From Drosophila persimilis (lineage: Eukaryota; Arthropoda; Insecta; Diptera; Drosophilidae): 64,000 bases of DNA. Under the pieces are notes generated by a model. It made no database searches. It saw nothing but the letters and a program-made list of their open reading frames with translations, and was not told the DNA's origin. Where the stretch lies: assembly GCF_003286085.1 (NCBI RefSeq), contig NW_020825294.1, forward strand, positions 7,316,001 to 7,380,000, in the 5' to 3' direction. Below are positions 22,701-36,600 of this stretch, in pieces. Position 1 is the stretch's first letter; each line of letters opens with the position of its first letter. Position numbers and translations under genes: made by a program.

Positions 22701-25437
22701 CTGTGGATGAGGATGAGGCTGCTGGATTACTAGACATAAATGCCCTCCTCCACAAGTTTTCATTCATGTTGTTCATTTATGTCACAGCACCCAAAAAACA
22801 TGTAGGTTTTTAAACCTAGCAGAGGGTTAGCTCGAAAAGATGTCATGAATGACAGTCTTTCTGTATTTTGTTCGTATAAAGCTGGAATAAAAACTATTGA
22901 GAAACATAGCTCTGACAGGTTATCTATTAATTCCCCTAACAATCCCAATATTTTTGTATGCTTTTGGTAGTTGTTTTTTTCCAATAAAAAGAGCCTTCAA
23001 AAGTTGCCTTATTCCGCATGGGTTTTATAATGAGTTCGTGGGTCTCTATCTGTGCTGGGACCTTTAATTTCTCCCCTTTCTTGTTTCTTTTCTTTGCCCG
23101 CTTTCATGCAACATATTTCTCCTACTTATCGCCACCTCTTCCTTCTCCCTTTCTGTCTTTAGTTTGGCGATTTTTTCAGGTCTCTTTGTCATGTGCACAT
23201 TCCGTGAAAAATATATCAACTTGCTGGGCATGCCTGACAGCTCCAAGAAGGATATAAAAAGAATAAAAAAAAATCTTTACACGTGGTGCACTTTGTTGCA
23301 AGTTTTGTTGCGTTTGAAACGTAGTTTTTGTTGAATGTTGCCCGTTCTGTGGAGCTGTTTTATATCTTTGTTGTGCCGTCTGGTGCCTGGAGATATGTGA
23401 AGTTTTCCAGTTTATTTACACTGCAAATAAAGTCGCGAATTTGCGGATTAATTGAAGTTAATGTTGGAGTTTTTCCTGCCTTTTTGGTGGAGAACTTCTT
23501 TTAAAATTTCATCCGCCTGTTGCATACTAATTCAAATTAAATTTCGTAACCTTTTATTTGTGCTGGTAGTTTTATATTATTAAGGCTCTCATATTTGACA
23601 ACTTCGTCCCACACAATAAATAGTAAAGGCTAGGAGAGTTGGGGCTGGGCTAGTGGTTCAGAAGGTCTTGCGACAAGTTTTATCTAAGCTCTGGCACATT
23701 CTTTTGGTTCTAAAGTGTCTGTCTGAGGTTTTATTGCGGTTATTAATTTGAATTAATTAGCGACAAATCTGTGGGAGAATGGGTTGTAGAAGGAGAATGA
23801 GAACGGATGGGTGTTATCCTTTGGGCTGTGATAAATGGAGAGATCCTGAAGGACTTTAAGCTCAAGTTTATATTGTACTCGCTCAAATGTTGGTGTCAAA
23901 ATAGGTATTTCTCTTGGCATGATTGAAGTTCTCAATGCGCTCAGTAGGTAGTTCTATAGAACCTGTTCATGGGGTTTCCTAATTAAGTATTTCTGAACGG
24001 TTTTCTTCTGAATTGTTAGGGACTTTTGTCGCAGACTATAGGAGGTCATTAGATCAGATCTAAATATAAAAGAGCAAAGAAAAATAAAATGTTAGTATAT
24101 CTTAGTCGAAAGGCACATCTAAGTTGCCCTCTTACTGCGCTCAGATTATAATTCAGTATAAATTGCCATACTACTCTATACATACATACATATACATATA
24201 CTCGTGCTCGTTTCAATGTCTGAGAGAGCTGGTGTGCGTGTGTGCCTAATGAGGTCTATTGTGACCACTGTGCCCTGGTTGCCGATGCATTCTGTATTGT
24301 TTGTTTCCGCTCGGTATCGTTTTTCCCAAAGGGACTACTACCGCATGAAGGGACTACAGGAAGAGTAGTGGGCTGATAATGGGAGTTTTCGTGGTTAAGG
24401 GATGCATGGCATTCATTAAATGACAAAATTTCACCCAAGAGCAATGAGAGTCAGTCAGATGAACTAACTGATAGGAAACTGCACAGCAACCTATGTCGTT
24501 TCGTGGCATTTTCATTTAGTTTTCAATTAAATTTCTCAATTACGGAAAAGTAAGTAAATTTAAAGCAAAAAGTATTCACACCAATCGAATAATTAATAGG
24601 AAACTCCAACTTTAACATTATTTTCAATTCAATATTCATTTCCTATCGAAGGCACAAAAAAATATAATATTTACCAAACAAAAAACAAATAGTCGAAGCA
24701 TTATAATTTAAAGCAAATTAAAAACAGCATTTAGCTTGAATTTGTATTCATTTTTTTTGCTTCTATCACACAATTTAAAAGTCAATTGAAAATAAATGCT
24801 CCAAAATAAGAAAAACAAATATATGTGTACATATTTATTGCCTTCAACGCGTCCATTCAATGATATAAAAATAAGTAATGGTAAAAAAAGAAAACCTATT
24901 TATAGTCCCTTTTTACGAGTTGAGCTGCCATGAAAATGATTTTTATTCTCGTCGCCATTTATTTGGCCACTCTGCGGTTAATTAAATTTGAAACATAAAT
25001 AAATATAAATATAAATGAGTGCAGGAATATATATTGTCAAACGAAAACCGAGTGCGAAATCCAATTGCTTGTGGGTGCTGATGCGGATGAGTAATATATT
25101 AATTATACGACCCCTTGGCGATTTTTTTGGCACTGGATTTGGTGCGGCCTCTTTATTTTATAACTACTATTAAACGGTACGCTTTTTGCCGATGCTGCTT
25201 TACATAGAAATTCGGACACCGTTGGTGACAATTTTGTTCACTCTTTTTCTATAAAAGCCAATCGATTAAATGGGATCAACAATATTAGATTTTTGCATTG
25301 GAGTTTTATTTAATGGGCTTATACGAATACGTGCCCATGTTTATTTCTCGTCGGTAGAAAAGGCATCGTATAGCATCAGGATGAGTAATGATGTAACATC
25401 AATCCAATTGGGAGGGTTCCAGGCAAATTCAACTTAC
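22701..25437. other. Intron of the 19-28 kb minus-strand gene
   Basis: Intervening sequence between the 25438-25947 and 22660-22700 exons. T-rich and A-rich runs, a short catacatacatatacatata repeat near 24180, and no ORF I would defend. Confidence 0.5.
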
Positions 25438-25947
25438 CGCTGCAAACAGTTCTCCCTTTCGCCCAATGCCAATTTAACAATATCCGCAAACACAGGAATA
25501 ACAACCCAATCATTGGGTTTGCCCAATGCCGCTCCCGTTAATGGTGTGGCAGGGGATGATGTTGGTGGCTGCTCCGCATTGCTGTTGCCAGCCGCAGGCA
25601 CGGTCGCCGTTTCCGGTGCCGACAATGCATTCATACCGGAAGAGCCTGATATGCCAACTGCTCGCCCACTCGCACTCGCACTTGTCGATGGTCTCTCATC
25701 TAAGTCCATTGATTTGGTGGGTCCTCCTCCAGATGCTGTTGATGCTCCTTCTCCTCGTATTGAAAGGGATGACTTGTCCTTAGCCTGCTTATCAGTCTTG
25801 GGACTTTGTGGTTGACCCTGTTCATTTAAGACGATTCGATTGCCTGTTTCTGCCACAAATGACCATGTCCCTCGGCATGACGCAGCATGCAACCCAATTG
25901 TTGGCACGTCACTTGCAATTTGCTTCAGTGTAATCAAATCGAGATCC
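25438..25947 (-). CDS. Main exon of an unrecognised Ser/Ala/Gly-rich protein
   Basis: This 510-nt minus-strand exon is bounded by acceptor ttcatttag and a perfect GTAAGT donor, with 169 open codons. The first part is ordered-looking (DLDLITLKQIASDVPTIGLH, then CRGTWSFVAETGNRIVLNEQ). It passes into a low-complexity Ser/Ala/Gly/Thr/Pro region typical of fly proteins and returns to a hydrophobic end (NDWVVIPVFADIVKLALGE). The opposite strand is also open over part of the exon, but its composition and splice sites favour the minus strand. No named domain was recognised. It leaves in phase 2. Confidence 0.72.
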
Positions 25948-26985
25948 CTAAATGAACATCATTTGAAGCTGAAATCTTGATAGGAGCTTTGTATTTGTTT
26001 GTTTCCTTCTTGTTTTCTGTGTTGTAAAAGTTTATGGTTGTTCTGTTCGTGTGAGTTTTATGGCCGTAATCTTTCGCCGAAAAGCTTTTGATTGAATTTT
26101 ATGAGCGACATTTGGCCTCTCGTTGATAACATATTAATTGGGATTTTTAAAGCCATCATGGCAATGACTTTTTCGAGGAACTTTTTAGGAAATAAGTGGC
26201 GTGTGACGCAAAAGAGAGCAATCGTAAAAGATCACAGATATTTATTTCAATTTAATAGATAAAAGACCATCTTTTGTGATCCAAAAGGAGGATCGTTTAG
26301 TAGAATTTTATGTAATTTAATATAATATAAATATAATTTAAAAAGTTCCTTGTGCAGAGCCACTATGTTTTTGGATACAGTCAGCAATAATAAACTCAAA
26401 AACATTTCAGCAGTCACTATAGAAATATACTGTGTTTTAACTGCTATTAAAGTTTCACAACGCCATTTGCCAGCGAAACGAGCCCATTTCGACGCCTTGC
26501 CACGTAATTTGTCTATAAAATTGAAGTCTATTTTAGTTTCTAGCATTTATTCCCCAAATTTATGTCGGCGCACGTTCCAAGATTGTCCTTCCTCTCCGTT
26601 GGCTGTTGTCTCGGTTTGGAACTGAGCGAAATGAAGCTTGGCCTTCGCCTTGTTGTAGATTTAAATAAGGAAATGAGGTTAATTTATTTTGAGCGATGAA
26701 GTCTTAGTTTCTCTGAATACTAATTTTGTTGTAAGTTGAAGCAAGGTTATCAAATATGAGGATATGTGTGGAAAAGTTGAAAGATAGTTGTTTTACCTAG
26801 GCAGAGCTATAGGATTCCAAGGTGCATAGGTTCGAAATGAAAGATTTATTTGATTACGGAAGTTAGTTAGACGTTAGACGCGCGGACATGGATGGACCCA
26901 CGTGACTTGGCTGAAATTTTAACGAGTCGCTTATACTGCCAACTGGCAAACCGTCAATGGGACAGTTACGAATGGCATAACTTAC

Positions 26986-27206
26986 AAGCCACCTCGCCTG
27001 GCTGCCCGTCCGACTGCCTGCGTTGCTGGCTGCCTACCTCCTGAATTCAGATGCAAAGTCATATGAGTCTGTGGACGTGGAACTGGACAAGTAGTGCTCT
27101 GCACATTCAGTATGCATGCGCTTCGCTTAACTTGAGCATCGTACCCGGTCTGACCCGTTGGTTTGGGCCAGGACTGGACTGGAGCGGAGTGGTGAGACTC
27201 CGACAT
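26986..27206 (-). CDS. Candidate alternative first coding exon (MSESHHSAPVQ...)
   Basis: ATG at 27206 opens 73 codons (MSESHHSAPVQSWPKPTGQ..., later CILNVQSTTCPVPRP) that run into GTAAGTTA after 26986. The exit phase (2) fits the entry of 25438-25947. An in-frame TAG lies upstream of the open frame, so this would be an N-terminal exon. The polar, proline-containing sequence is plausible for a disordered N-terminus. No promoter element was identified. Confidence 0.38.
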
Positions 27207-28294
27207 GGATATTAACCCATCTTCTTCGGCTCCTTCCGTATCGCCCCCACTCACCTACGCCCTACACTGAAGGCTGCATCCTTCAAAACTACAATTTGCC
27301 ATTGTAATATTTGCCTTTAGCGGACTGGACCCAAGTCCGCTCTGTCACACACAGAATTGTCTTTAAATTCAGTATCCACCAAGAACCGTGTTTTGTTTGC
27401 CCTTTTGTGTAACTGCGTTCGATTCTTGAGGTTTGATCTGGGTTCGGGTTTGAGTTTGGGAATGGGCTCTGCTGGCTGCCTTTTGGTTTGTGGTTTCTTG
27501 GCACGTGCCAGAAAATTTAACTTGGCAACTGTTCAAGAGCCTTAAGTGTTTACGACTAAGTAGGAACTGATTTGTATTCCATTTGGCGCTTACAATATAT
27601 GGGTATAGGTGTACGGTTTTTGGGGAGAGTTCCATTAAATAGGAAGTAGTTTTTCCTCCAAAAAATTCTTTACAATATATTTAAGGAGAGCTATGTTCAG
27701 CTTTAAGTTTAAGAAAATTACTTTCTGTGATTTTACTACCTTTTTTAAGCGAAAGAAACACACTTCTTGTATTCGGTTTCATTTTATTTGTAATGGTAAA
27801 TGTAATCAAAAATCATACCAATTTAATTATCTAACTAAATGCTGGATCTGGTACAGCCACCTAAAAAGGATTTGGCAAAACATTTTGCTTAATTACCGCA
27901 GAGCGCACCACAAAATTAATATCACATTGGCTGCGTTTGTGCGGATTTTTGGGTACATCGTATTGGACGACATCGTCTGCGACACCCACACGGTTGTGCC
28001 CAACCGATTTTGCGGCAAGCTGAGGACAAACAAAGAGAAAATTAATGGATAATATAGGCTCAGTCTCCAGTATGTATAATATGTTTCTAGGTACAGAAAT
28101 TGTTTGTCTATTTTACTTGGCAAACAACTATACCAGATGCAGAAAACCTGCTCTTTTGCAGAGTTTGTATCTTAAAGTATGAAGTATCAATTTAGGGAAA
28201 TTCATAGATTCGTTTAGTTGGGAAAAATTTAGGATGCTGATTGAACGAATGAAAAATGATTGGGATTTGGGAATCCAATGTATTAATCACTCAC

Positions 28295-28488
28295 CTCGAT
28301 TTGCTAAGCCCCCATTTTAAAGTCATATGTATCGCACGCTCCTGGATAGCTGTCTCCGCTGCCAGATTGCGGGCATCCAGGCAGCAGTAGTCGCTGTCGG
28401 AGCTGCTGCTGTTGGGGTAGCGGCAGTGACGACCGCGCGATTTTAACAGCACAGGCGACGACAGATATCTTACTGTCATGAGGTACAT
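28295..28488 (-). CDS. Candidate first coding exon (MYLMTVRYLSSPV...)
   Basis: ATG at 28488 follows an in-frame TGA by three codons and opens 64 codons plus two bases before GTGAGT. The sequence has a Ser-rich segment (YPNSSSSDSDYCC) and a helical end (ETAIQERAIHMTLKWGLSK). The split codon AG+G joins to the 25438-25947 exon as ...SKSR-DLDLITLK.... Joined to the downstream candidates this gives a 256-aa product. A GTAAGA near the fourth codon could also act as a donor, which would make the start non-coding. Confidence 0.55.
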
Positions 28489-28499
28489 TGCCAGGTGTC

Positions 28500-31400
28500 A
28501 CTTTCGGTCAACAGCATGAGCATGGATTGAGCGGGTGAAAAGTTAACCTCCCTCATGGAAAGACACGTGGGTGATACTGTGTGTTGGAGTCGTGCAATCA
28601 AAAGTCAATTTCGGGTAGAATTAGACGATCGACCGACGCTCACTGACCAAACGACTCTCGTATTCCGTTTCAATCCTTTGGGGTATGCTTGGTTGACTTC
28701 ATTCCGTGTATCGTTTCTCGATTTTCCAATTTCCACAGCGGGCGGATTAGTTCTTGGGTTTTCCTCAATTCCTCAATTCCTGCAACAGAAAAAAGAGACA
28801 AATCAGAAATGGAGTCGGGGATGTACTCCGGGCACACGCGGCTTCGACGCGGTACATCGCATCACATTACTCATACGCCGTGTGGCTCTCGAAGAAGTGC
28901 TTAAATCAATGGAACCCTCCTGAGGCCTGATGGGAAGGAAGAGGACGGTTACCTATTACTTGGCTCGATGGAAATCATCAAATCACTGCAGACGCGTTAA
29001 GTCCCAAACATATATGATAAAGGGACGAGTTAAGACCCGAAAACCCAAAAAACAATCATCCATGATGTATGGATTGGTGCAAGGTTATCCAAGCACAAAC
29101 ATTTTTGGCCTTTATTTCTTCTTGAATGGAGTTAAAGAGGTCTTTGGTCTTATGAACTCTGAACTTAATTCAGAAAAAAATTACACAAATATGTAAAAGG
29201 GAATCATTTCTTTTATTGAAATTTTTCTTTGTATTCTGTTCTCTCGTTTTATTTACGGCATCAAATGAACAAAGTAAGCCTTCCCAGAACAAAGAAATAC
29301 AGAAATATGAAAATTGTGGCAGGGTGGCCTTAAGGGAGATTAACCACGCACAAAAGATAACAACTGCTCGGCAGAGTGCAGTATAAAAAATATCCATTAA
29401 ATAATAGATATATGCAGATACATGGAAAGCATGAGGCAGCGTCTGAAGTACGGACGTGGATGCTGCTTAAAGGGAAATACCTATAGAAAGCAACTGTCTG
29501 CCAACTGCTTATGGAAAGAAGCAACAGGATCAGTCAGTCAGGTCAGTCACAAATGCCAATTAACGAGACCACATTCAAGGGTGCTTCATCTGTTGAGAGT
29601 CTCCTTAATTTTTGCATACATACTACTTTGATTTGGTTTTTGAATGTGGCCATGTCGACAGACGGCAGGCTCAAATCTATGCAGGAGGATGGCCAAAGAA
29701 ATATTTTCGATTTTCATATTAACAACGCAAGTCGTCTGTATCTTTTAATGCGTGGTAAAGAGAGCCCTAGGAGAAGGGTGGGATATACTTGATGTAGAGG
29801 CAGGGCCACTGACTTAGGAGAAGATAAATCAATAGTAGACCGAGAGGCAGGGGAATATTACTATGGCTGACACATTTTATTCCGTTTGAATGCCCATTTC
29901 TGATGTCCTTATCATCACTTTTATGTTCATGAGTGGAAATATATGTAAAAGCCAAACTTCTACATACCAAGAAAAATTGTCAACCAAATATATGGAAATA
30001 GTTAAAGATATTTGATAAAGGTCGAGCCTAGGAAAATTCCACTTTCCTCAAGAAACCACAGGGTTTTTTTTTTGTTTGCTATAATTTGTTTTTGGGTTAC
30101 TCTGTGACATGACCGCAAAAATAGTTGATTGCTGCACTTGTTGGTCCTTTCATAGTTATTCTTCCTTGACCGGGAATAGCGTCCCTCCCCCATTGTCAAG
30201 CTTCATTATTTATAACATACTTAGAGTGGGATGTATCTGTAGATGGCAGCCTGCTGTTTTTGCTAGTCTACCACAAAAGGATTCATTTGGTATCTGCTCA
30301 TGTGCCATGGCATGCAATTGTGTGAATGGAATTTTAACCACAGCATACTGTTAATATTAATTGTCAATGATTTGAAATATTTTTAGTTTGATTGTGAAAC
30401 TCTCGAATGCAAATATGCAACATATTTGAAGACCAATCTGTAATTTTCCTGAAGACCAAACAAATTCCAAGCGGCGATTGTGCGCATATCCTTGGAATAG
30501 ATTGAGAATTGGGAGTAGATTTTTGTTCAGGGATTAGTACAAGGAGAATATTCATGATATACTGTAATGGTAGCAATCCATTGTATTGTATAAAATTAAA
30601 CTTTTAAAAAGACTGATAGAAAACTAATGATGACTGTACTTGGGGTGTATCTTTTGATTCTTTGTAGTAATACAAATACCAAAAGCAGAAAATATATAAT
30701 TGGAACATTAATTGGTAATTTTTAGCCTATTGCAGATATGGTGAGATAATGCAGATGAAATTCGTCCATGCAATCTTGCTTTAGAAACATGTCTTTTGGA
30801 ATGCATTAATGCACTAATCGTTCTGCCGTAAAATGCATTATCATTAGTCTATTGTCAATCAGTTATTGTCCTTAAACAATTGGTAGAGTGACCAAACAAT
30901 CGCATTATGATTATGCAAACCATTTAGGCTCAGCTTAGACTCCTCCAGTACTCTAGTACTCGAATGTAACTGGATTTCATCAATTAATTCTTTTGCTTGG
31001 CACATTTGTTCATGTAATCCAACAACATGTTCCGTAATTCATTACTTAATTGAAAATGCAATTCATGGAAAATGTTCTTGAGTTGGCTTCAACGTTTTGA
31101 CTGGCTTGGTAATGATACTTGTATTTATTTATACCTTATTGGTTGTTATATTTGTTGCAATAATTCTGAAATTAAAAGTTAAGCAAGGATTGCATACTTA
31201 CTGGTGCAGTCAGTCAGGTGGAACCCTATGCGATACTACTTATTTACATATGTCCGTTGAGGTTGAGGAACATTTTCAGCTATTTAAGTTTGTTTATTGA
31301 TTTTTTTGTTGTTTAAAATTCGCCAAACTCCGCTACGGTTGCTGCCGCTGACATCTGTATTCGATGTTCAATAAATACAAATTGCCTCAATGAAAATATG

Positions 31401-31750
31401 ATCGCGCAGAGCTTTGGGTTGGGTATTTTTTACATTCATCAATTGTTGTGCGGAAAATTAGGATTTCAAACTAACTTTTCATTAAGATAAAGGACAGAAC
31501 AGATTAAGACAAAAATAATTCCGATTTTGTGATAACGTCTGTCGGCACATAACATTTAGTTCTCCCTTTCGGATGGTGTCCAATCCTTTTCCTTTTTGTG
31601 TATTTTTGCTTAATTTATTGAAGGAATATTTAATTTCTCGTCTGCTTTTATACATATGTATGTTACTACATCAACCGACGACTGAAATATTTTACTTAAC
31701 AAAACTGTTCTGATATATCCGCTCTGATATATTCCAAAGCCGCACTCTTA
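28500..31750. other. Mostly non-coding, promoter-side region of the minus-strand gene
   Basis: Contains short open frames (for example 28555-28923 and 28930-29196, plus strand) without splice or composition support. Otherwise AT-rich. Confidence 0.5.
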
Positions 31751-31751
31751 C

Positions 31752-31795
31752 AGAATCAACGACAAACTGAAATGCGGACCCACCTCGGCGGACAT
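31752..31795 (-). CDS. Candidate distal alternative first exon (MSAEVGPHFSL...)
   Basis: ATG at 31795 (context ttaacATGtcc) is followed by 14 codons and two bases, then GTAAGAG. It exits in phase 2, the third candidate start exon that fits the entry of 25438-25947. An upstream pyrimidine-rich stretch could be an acceptor instead. It is short, so the evidence is the donor, the start context and the phase agreement only. The plus strand is also open here after an acceptor-like cttacag. Confidence 0.25.
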
Positions 31796-31799
31796 GTTA

Positions 31800-33600
31800 A
31801 AAACTGTTTGAATGCTCCAAAGCCTAACAGAACTCCAAAAATGTTATAACAGAGGGAATTTTCTTTTGTGTCCTACAAAAACGCGTTGCCATCGAACATG
31901 CTCAAGGCTCCAACAGAAGATGGTGTTCGGTGGTTCGCTTGTGTGGAACTAACACAACATCCACATTGCATTTGTTAATAAATATGAGGGAGGAGCTACG
32001 TAGATGAAGAGCTACAAGAAAAAATTAAAAAATAAAAGGTAATCATAAATAATTCAATCATAGATAATGTGGCCTCCTAATCCTATTTTTTTCTTACTTA
32101 TTCCAAATTATTCTTCTGATGCAGAGCTTCACAATATACATATATTTTGACGATACAAGTACCTATAAAACTGAGTACCTATGTTCATATAAAATATATA
32201 TATGTATATATAATAATAACAACAAAATCAATGTATATTCCCCACCCTGCTTCCTTTAGCCCTTTAAAATCACATAGCACCTTTCACAAATTATTACCTT
32301 ACTACGCCCTTTATTTGCCAGAGTACGACCTGCTAGTGGTTTTCTTTTTTCTACTCGCACCCACATTTTTGGTTAGTCGCCGCAACAAATTGGCTGCCAC
32401 GTTAACAGCACTCCGCCATCGCATTGCTTTAATTAACCAGCCTCATATGCTGGGTGACACCTAGAAGTATGCCATACAAATGAGAGCTCATCTGGTTGAT
32501 GGGTATGTGCCGGGAGTGCCGGAATGGTAGATGACCCCCTAGTTTATCTCAGTCCCCGCAATATCCCATGGCAACTTATATGTCTGTTTACCCAGCAGCG
32601 TTGTCAAATGCCTCTGTTTGTCTTCTTTTGGCTGTGAAAAATGTTTATGAGTGCGGGTTGTGTTAGATGTCTGGTAAAATGTCACCCGCGCTTGGCTTGG
32701 AGCTGGAAAAATCTGTATTTAAATGCGAAAGTAATGTCTGGGATAAGAGAAGAGTTCCCAAAAAAAAAATCAAAACGAAATGAATTTGAAATTTTCAGTG
32801 AACTCGCTCTCTGACTTAGTCTTTCTGCGGTCCAGCATCGGTCCTAGACAAGCATTTTTGAGATCATTTTGAGAATATGGTGCAGGAAAAACTTTCCATG
32901 AAAAAGGCAAAAGTTTTAAGTAGTAGCTTAAATTTTATATTTTTACCAAATTTTAATATGTCCGGCGGTGGCCGCCTTTTCCTTTTGCTGCTGCTGTTTG
33001 GAACGTTTAAATGTTTGGGGAGAATTCATTTTATTTAATTATAAAATATGCTCGGTCTCTTACCCCTCTGTCCCCCTGTTGCCGTGAGGGGTGTGTGCAA
33101 CGCCTGGCCCACTTTTAAATTAATGAAATTCTGTGTGTTTCCAGTGTAATTTAGCCGTAAGAATGGGTGAAAATAGCAGCCCACCAAGTTGATGATGAGT
33201 GTGGTATATGATGGAAAATATTTTTACAGAAGTGGCTCTAGTGGGACTTTAAACTAATAGGCATTCTTTAATTTTATTAGAACTATATATAGATTTTTCA
33301 ATCGATGTACCAAATTATCTTTTTGTGGCCTTGCAGCCCAGCCGCTGTTATTTTTCGCCACTTTTCCTTCTTCTATGGGGCATGAGGCACTGGGGTATCA
33401 AGTTGGTATCCCGGGACCCAGGAATGCAGTAAAGTCATTCATTAAAAATCATTTAACGTATAATTGTTTTTTATACTCTGGCTTGGGGATAATGTCAGAT
33501 TCAGTTCACAGTACCTGAGGGAGTTCTTGCCATGAAATAAATGAGAATTCAAAAAGGAAAATGGAGGTAAAGTAACCAACAAGGGAAGCCTATTGATTAA
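31800..33600. other. AT-rich non-coding interval
   Basis: tatatatatgtatatataataataac near 32195 and scattered simple sequence. Isolated donor-like sites (33060, 33155) have no partner exon. No gene supported. Confidence 0.6.
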
Positions 33601-33603
33601 ACA

Positions 33604-36600
33604 TCAACAGTGATAAAAACACTTTATCCCCAAAAGCTGTTGACTTCTCTTATTTTCACCAATAAAAGACGTTGCAAGGCCTGCTGAAAAAAGAGCCACA
33701 AGGCTTAATGAATGCATCTGACAGGACGAGGACAATGGAGTGATTCACTTTGCTTTTGTATGACCGATCTGCCGCCAAAAAAATTAAACACAAAAAGGGC
33801 GATCTTAAAGAGGACTTGAAACACGTTTTCAATTAGCAGCACTTTCTCGGCACCATCAAGCGGCAGACAGGGCCAATAATGAGTTGACAAATGGCTTGTG
33901 TCAAACAAAAGCCGCGTGGAACAGACAAACCTGAGCCCGGGTAGGATGCTATGAAAGGGCTAACAAACACGTCTTGTTGCCTGTTGTGCGTGAATTAATG
34001 GGAATGTAGGCAATTCTATGGCAAAGGCAAGACAGCCTATCTGTCACTCCAACCCACAACAAAATTATCGACTTACGAGCACAAGGCTTGGCCAAAGTGT
34101 CGCGTAATTTATTTTCCACCTCGTGGTGACGACTGACAAATGAGCTGATAATTTCCGACGTATCCTGCCATTGTCGAGGACTCCAACTGAAACAGGAGCC
34201 CCTGCGAATTCATGGCCTAGTCACCGAAAAGGTTGTGTATAGCCGTAGACAGCTGAAATTAATTTGTGTTTGTCTGCCTGTTTGACACTTCCCCGGCCAA
34301 TGGAGGGGAGATATGCTAGTAGACGGGAATGAGGAGTACTTGTAGATAAATTCATTTCCGAGGGTAATGTTAAGGTTCACATAGGGGATTAGCAGACTGA
34401 GGACAAAATGAAATCCGAACAAGGCAAGAGAAAAGGCTAAAAAAAAAACTGTTCAAGGAGTTTAACGTGTTCGATTACACTTAGCGCTATAATTATTTTG
34501 ATAAAGAAATTTCTGTTGAAATTCGAAAGTCGAAATATTCGATAAGCAATACAGATTCATTAAAAAGTTTTAATTTTGTTATAAAAGCATTTTCCCCTGC
34601 GCCTTTCTTCTCGAATGGGAAATACATTTCAGCAAAAAATAAACTTAATTAAAGAATAAAGAATTTGTTACCGATATGTGTTAGCGATACTTTCTCTTTG
34701 AATATGAGAAAACGGCACTTACATACTTGCACTGCAATTTTACTTTAATGCATTTTTAATTTGTGCATGCCTGATTCTTTGCCTGAGGGCGAACTGTTTG
34801 TGTGTATGTGTGTACAAATAGAAAATGAAATTACCGATGTACTACTTTGATGGCCTCCACGATGGCCAGCGGTATCCGGAAGCCCCATGTAGCTAAGGGC
34901 AGTGGCAGAATGGAGAATGGAGCAGGCACCAGAAGGCAGAACGAATTCCGTTTATGACTATTTTATGCCAACTGCACATTCTTCTGCACTTTATTTTCGG
35001 CGCAGCTTAAAATGCAAATTATTATTTGCGCTGTGTGTGCCGTGCCGTGGGGCAACATTGTGAGGGAATTTTATATGTCCTGGCGCCCTACAAAACGGGT
35101 TCCGTGTGGCTCCTGCGGCTCCTTTTTTATGCTCTACTCGAGTCGGCTTTCGTTCCTGTTTCTCTTGCTGTGGGTCCCTCTGTTGTATACTTCAATTTTT
35201 AATTTTGCCCACGTCTCTTATTTCATTTCCTTTCTCTCTGCTAATTATGTTACACATTTGTTTGCTGTTACTCCTGTTTTTACTCCTGCAACGAAAATAG
35301 TTGGATAAAAGTTGAGTCCTGCAATTAAAAGTTTTTAAACATTTTTCTATCCCAAGGGTAGGTTTGATTGTAATGTGAAGTAAGTTTATAAAAGAACATG
35401 TCATAATTAATTTAATTTGAAAATTCAACTTAAGTATCTGACGCAATATTCGAAAACTCTTGTTATGTTAATAGAGCTACTTAAATGATGAGATACGTTC
35501 TGGAATAACTATTTATGTTCACTTTCTATAGGATTATGGGCAAAAAAGGTGGTCCACATTCGCCCACCCGTAGTAGACGATTGTGAGCAGGGATTCGTGG
35601 TGATTCGTGGTTTGTATACAGGCTGTAGACAAATATACGAATATAATGAACAAATATGTGCATGTATACATATGCAAATATAAATAATTTATTTCGTTTA
35701 TGACTTAACATTGGAATAATTGTCCAATAATTATTCCAAATTAAATGGGAAAATCTCTTTGGCTACTGCATCCACTTCTCGGAATGTAATTAATTTGCAA
35801 TTGATTGGATCAAACCCATGAACTGCAGGCTTGATGCCATCACTACAATTTTTTACTGGTTGGTTTATGCAAATTGAAAGTAGGACTCAGGGAATCGCAA
35901 GAGGATTCACCATTTTCCAGGACTAGAAAAAGTGAACACAACGCATTGCCGTCGGGTCGCTCCTCTTCCTTCCCCAAGAAACTTTTCCTTTATATGGAAT
36001 TTGTTGCAATGAAGCTCTTACAAGGCAGCTGTCTTGCAGCAAGCCTGTATGTGCTTACAGCAGTGAAGTGTAAAATGGAAAATGAGTTGGCACTTTAGAT
36101 TAAAATCTGTAAACATGAGCCAGGGCTCAGATCCATTTGCCAAGATTGTGGGCTGCAACTCACTTAAGAGCTTATCGCTAGGCTCTCCATTTTTCCATTA
36201 ATAAGGCTTCAGAAGGAAGGCTATCATGATTTCCACTGAATATTGAATAGACACTACCTCTTATGGCCTCTGACAAGATATCTCGATTAGCCATCGGGCG
36301 ATTTTGTTTGCCTAATGGTAATAGAATGTCAATTAAACGGAAACGGAAAGGAACCCATAATAAACCTTTCCCTGATATAAAATCGGAAAAGCATGAAGCT
36401 TAAAGCAAAAACCAATTCATGCTGCATGCAGGGCTTCTGCGGGCATGCGAAAATATCTCCATTGTACTTCGGGGGAGATTGAAACAGTTTTATAAATGAA
36501 TAACAATAATTTATGCAGCAGCAACTACAGCACCCATAATAAATTCAGTAAAACTTTTGTACATACTCAGCAGCAACAATTGCAAAATTACAATTTCATT

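Noticed and set aside
23160..23290. J-domain-like wording KYINLLGMPDSSKKDIKRIK after an acceptor
   Set aside because: No HPD motif and the frame stops after about 50 codons; similarity is superficial.
25270..25815. 181-codon plus-strand ORF
   Set aside because: It is antisense to the well-bounded minus-strand exon 25438-25947; the Leu/Pro-rich composition is what the complement of that Ser/Ala/Gly-rich exon gives.
31127..31300. Short transmembrane-like ORF (MILVFIYTLLVVIFVAIIL...)
   Set aside because: Hydrophobic runs are expected from T-rich DNA; no other support.
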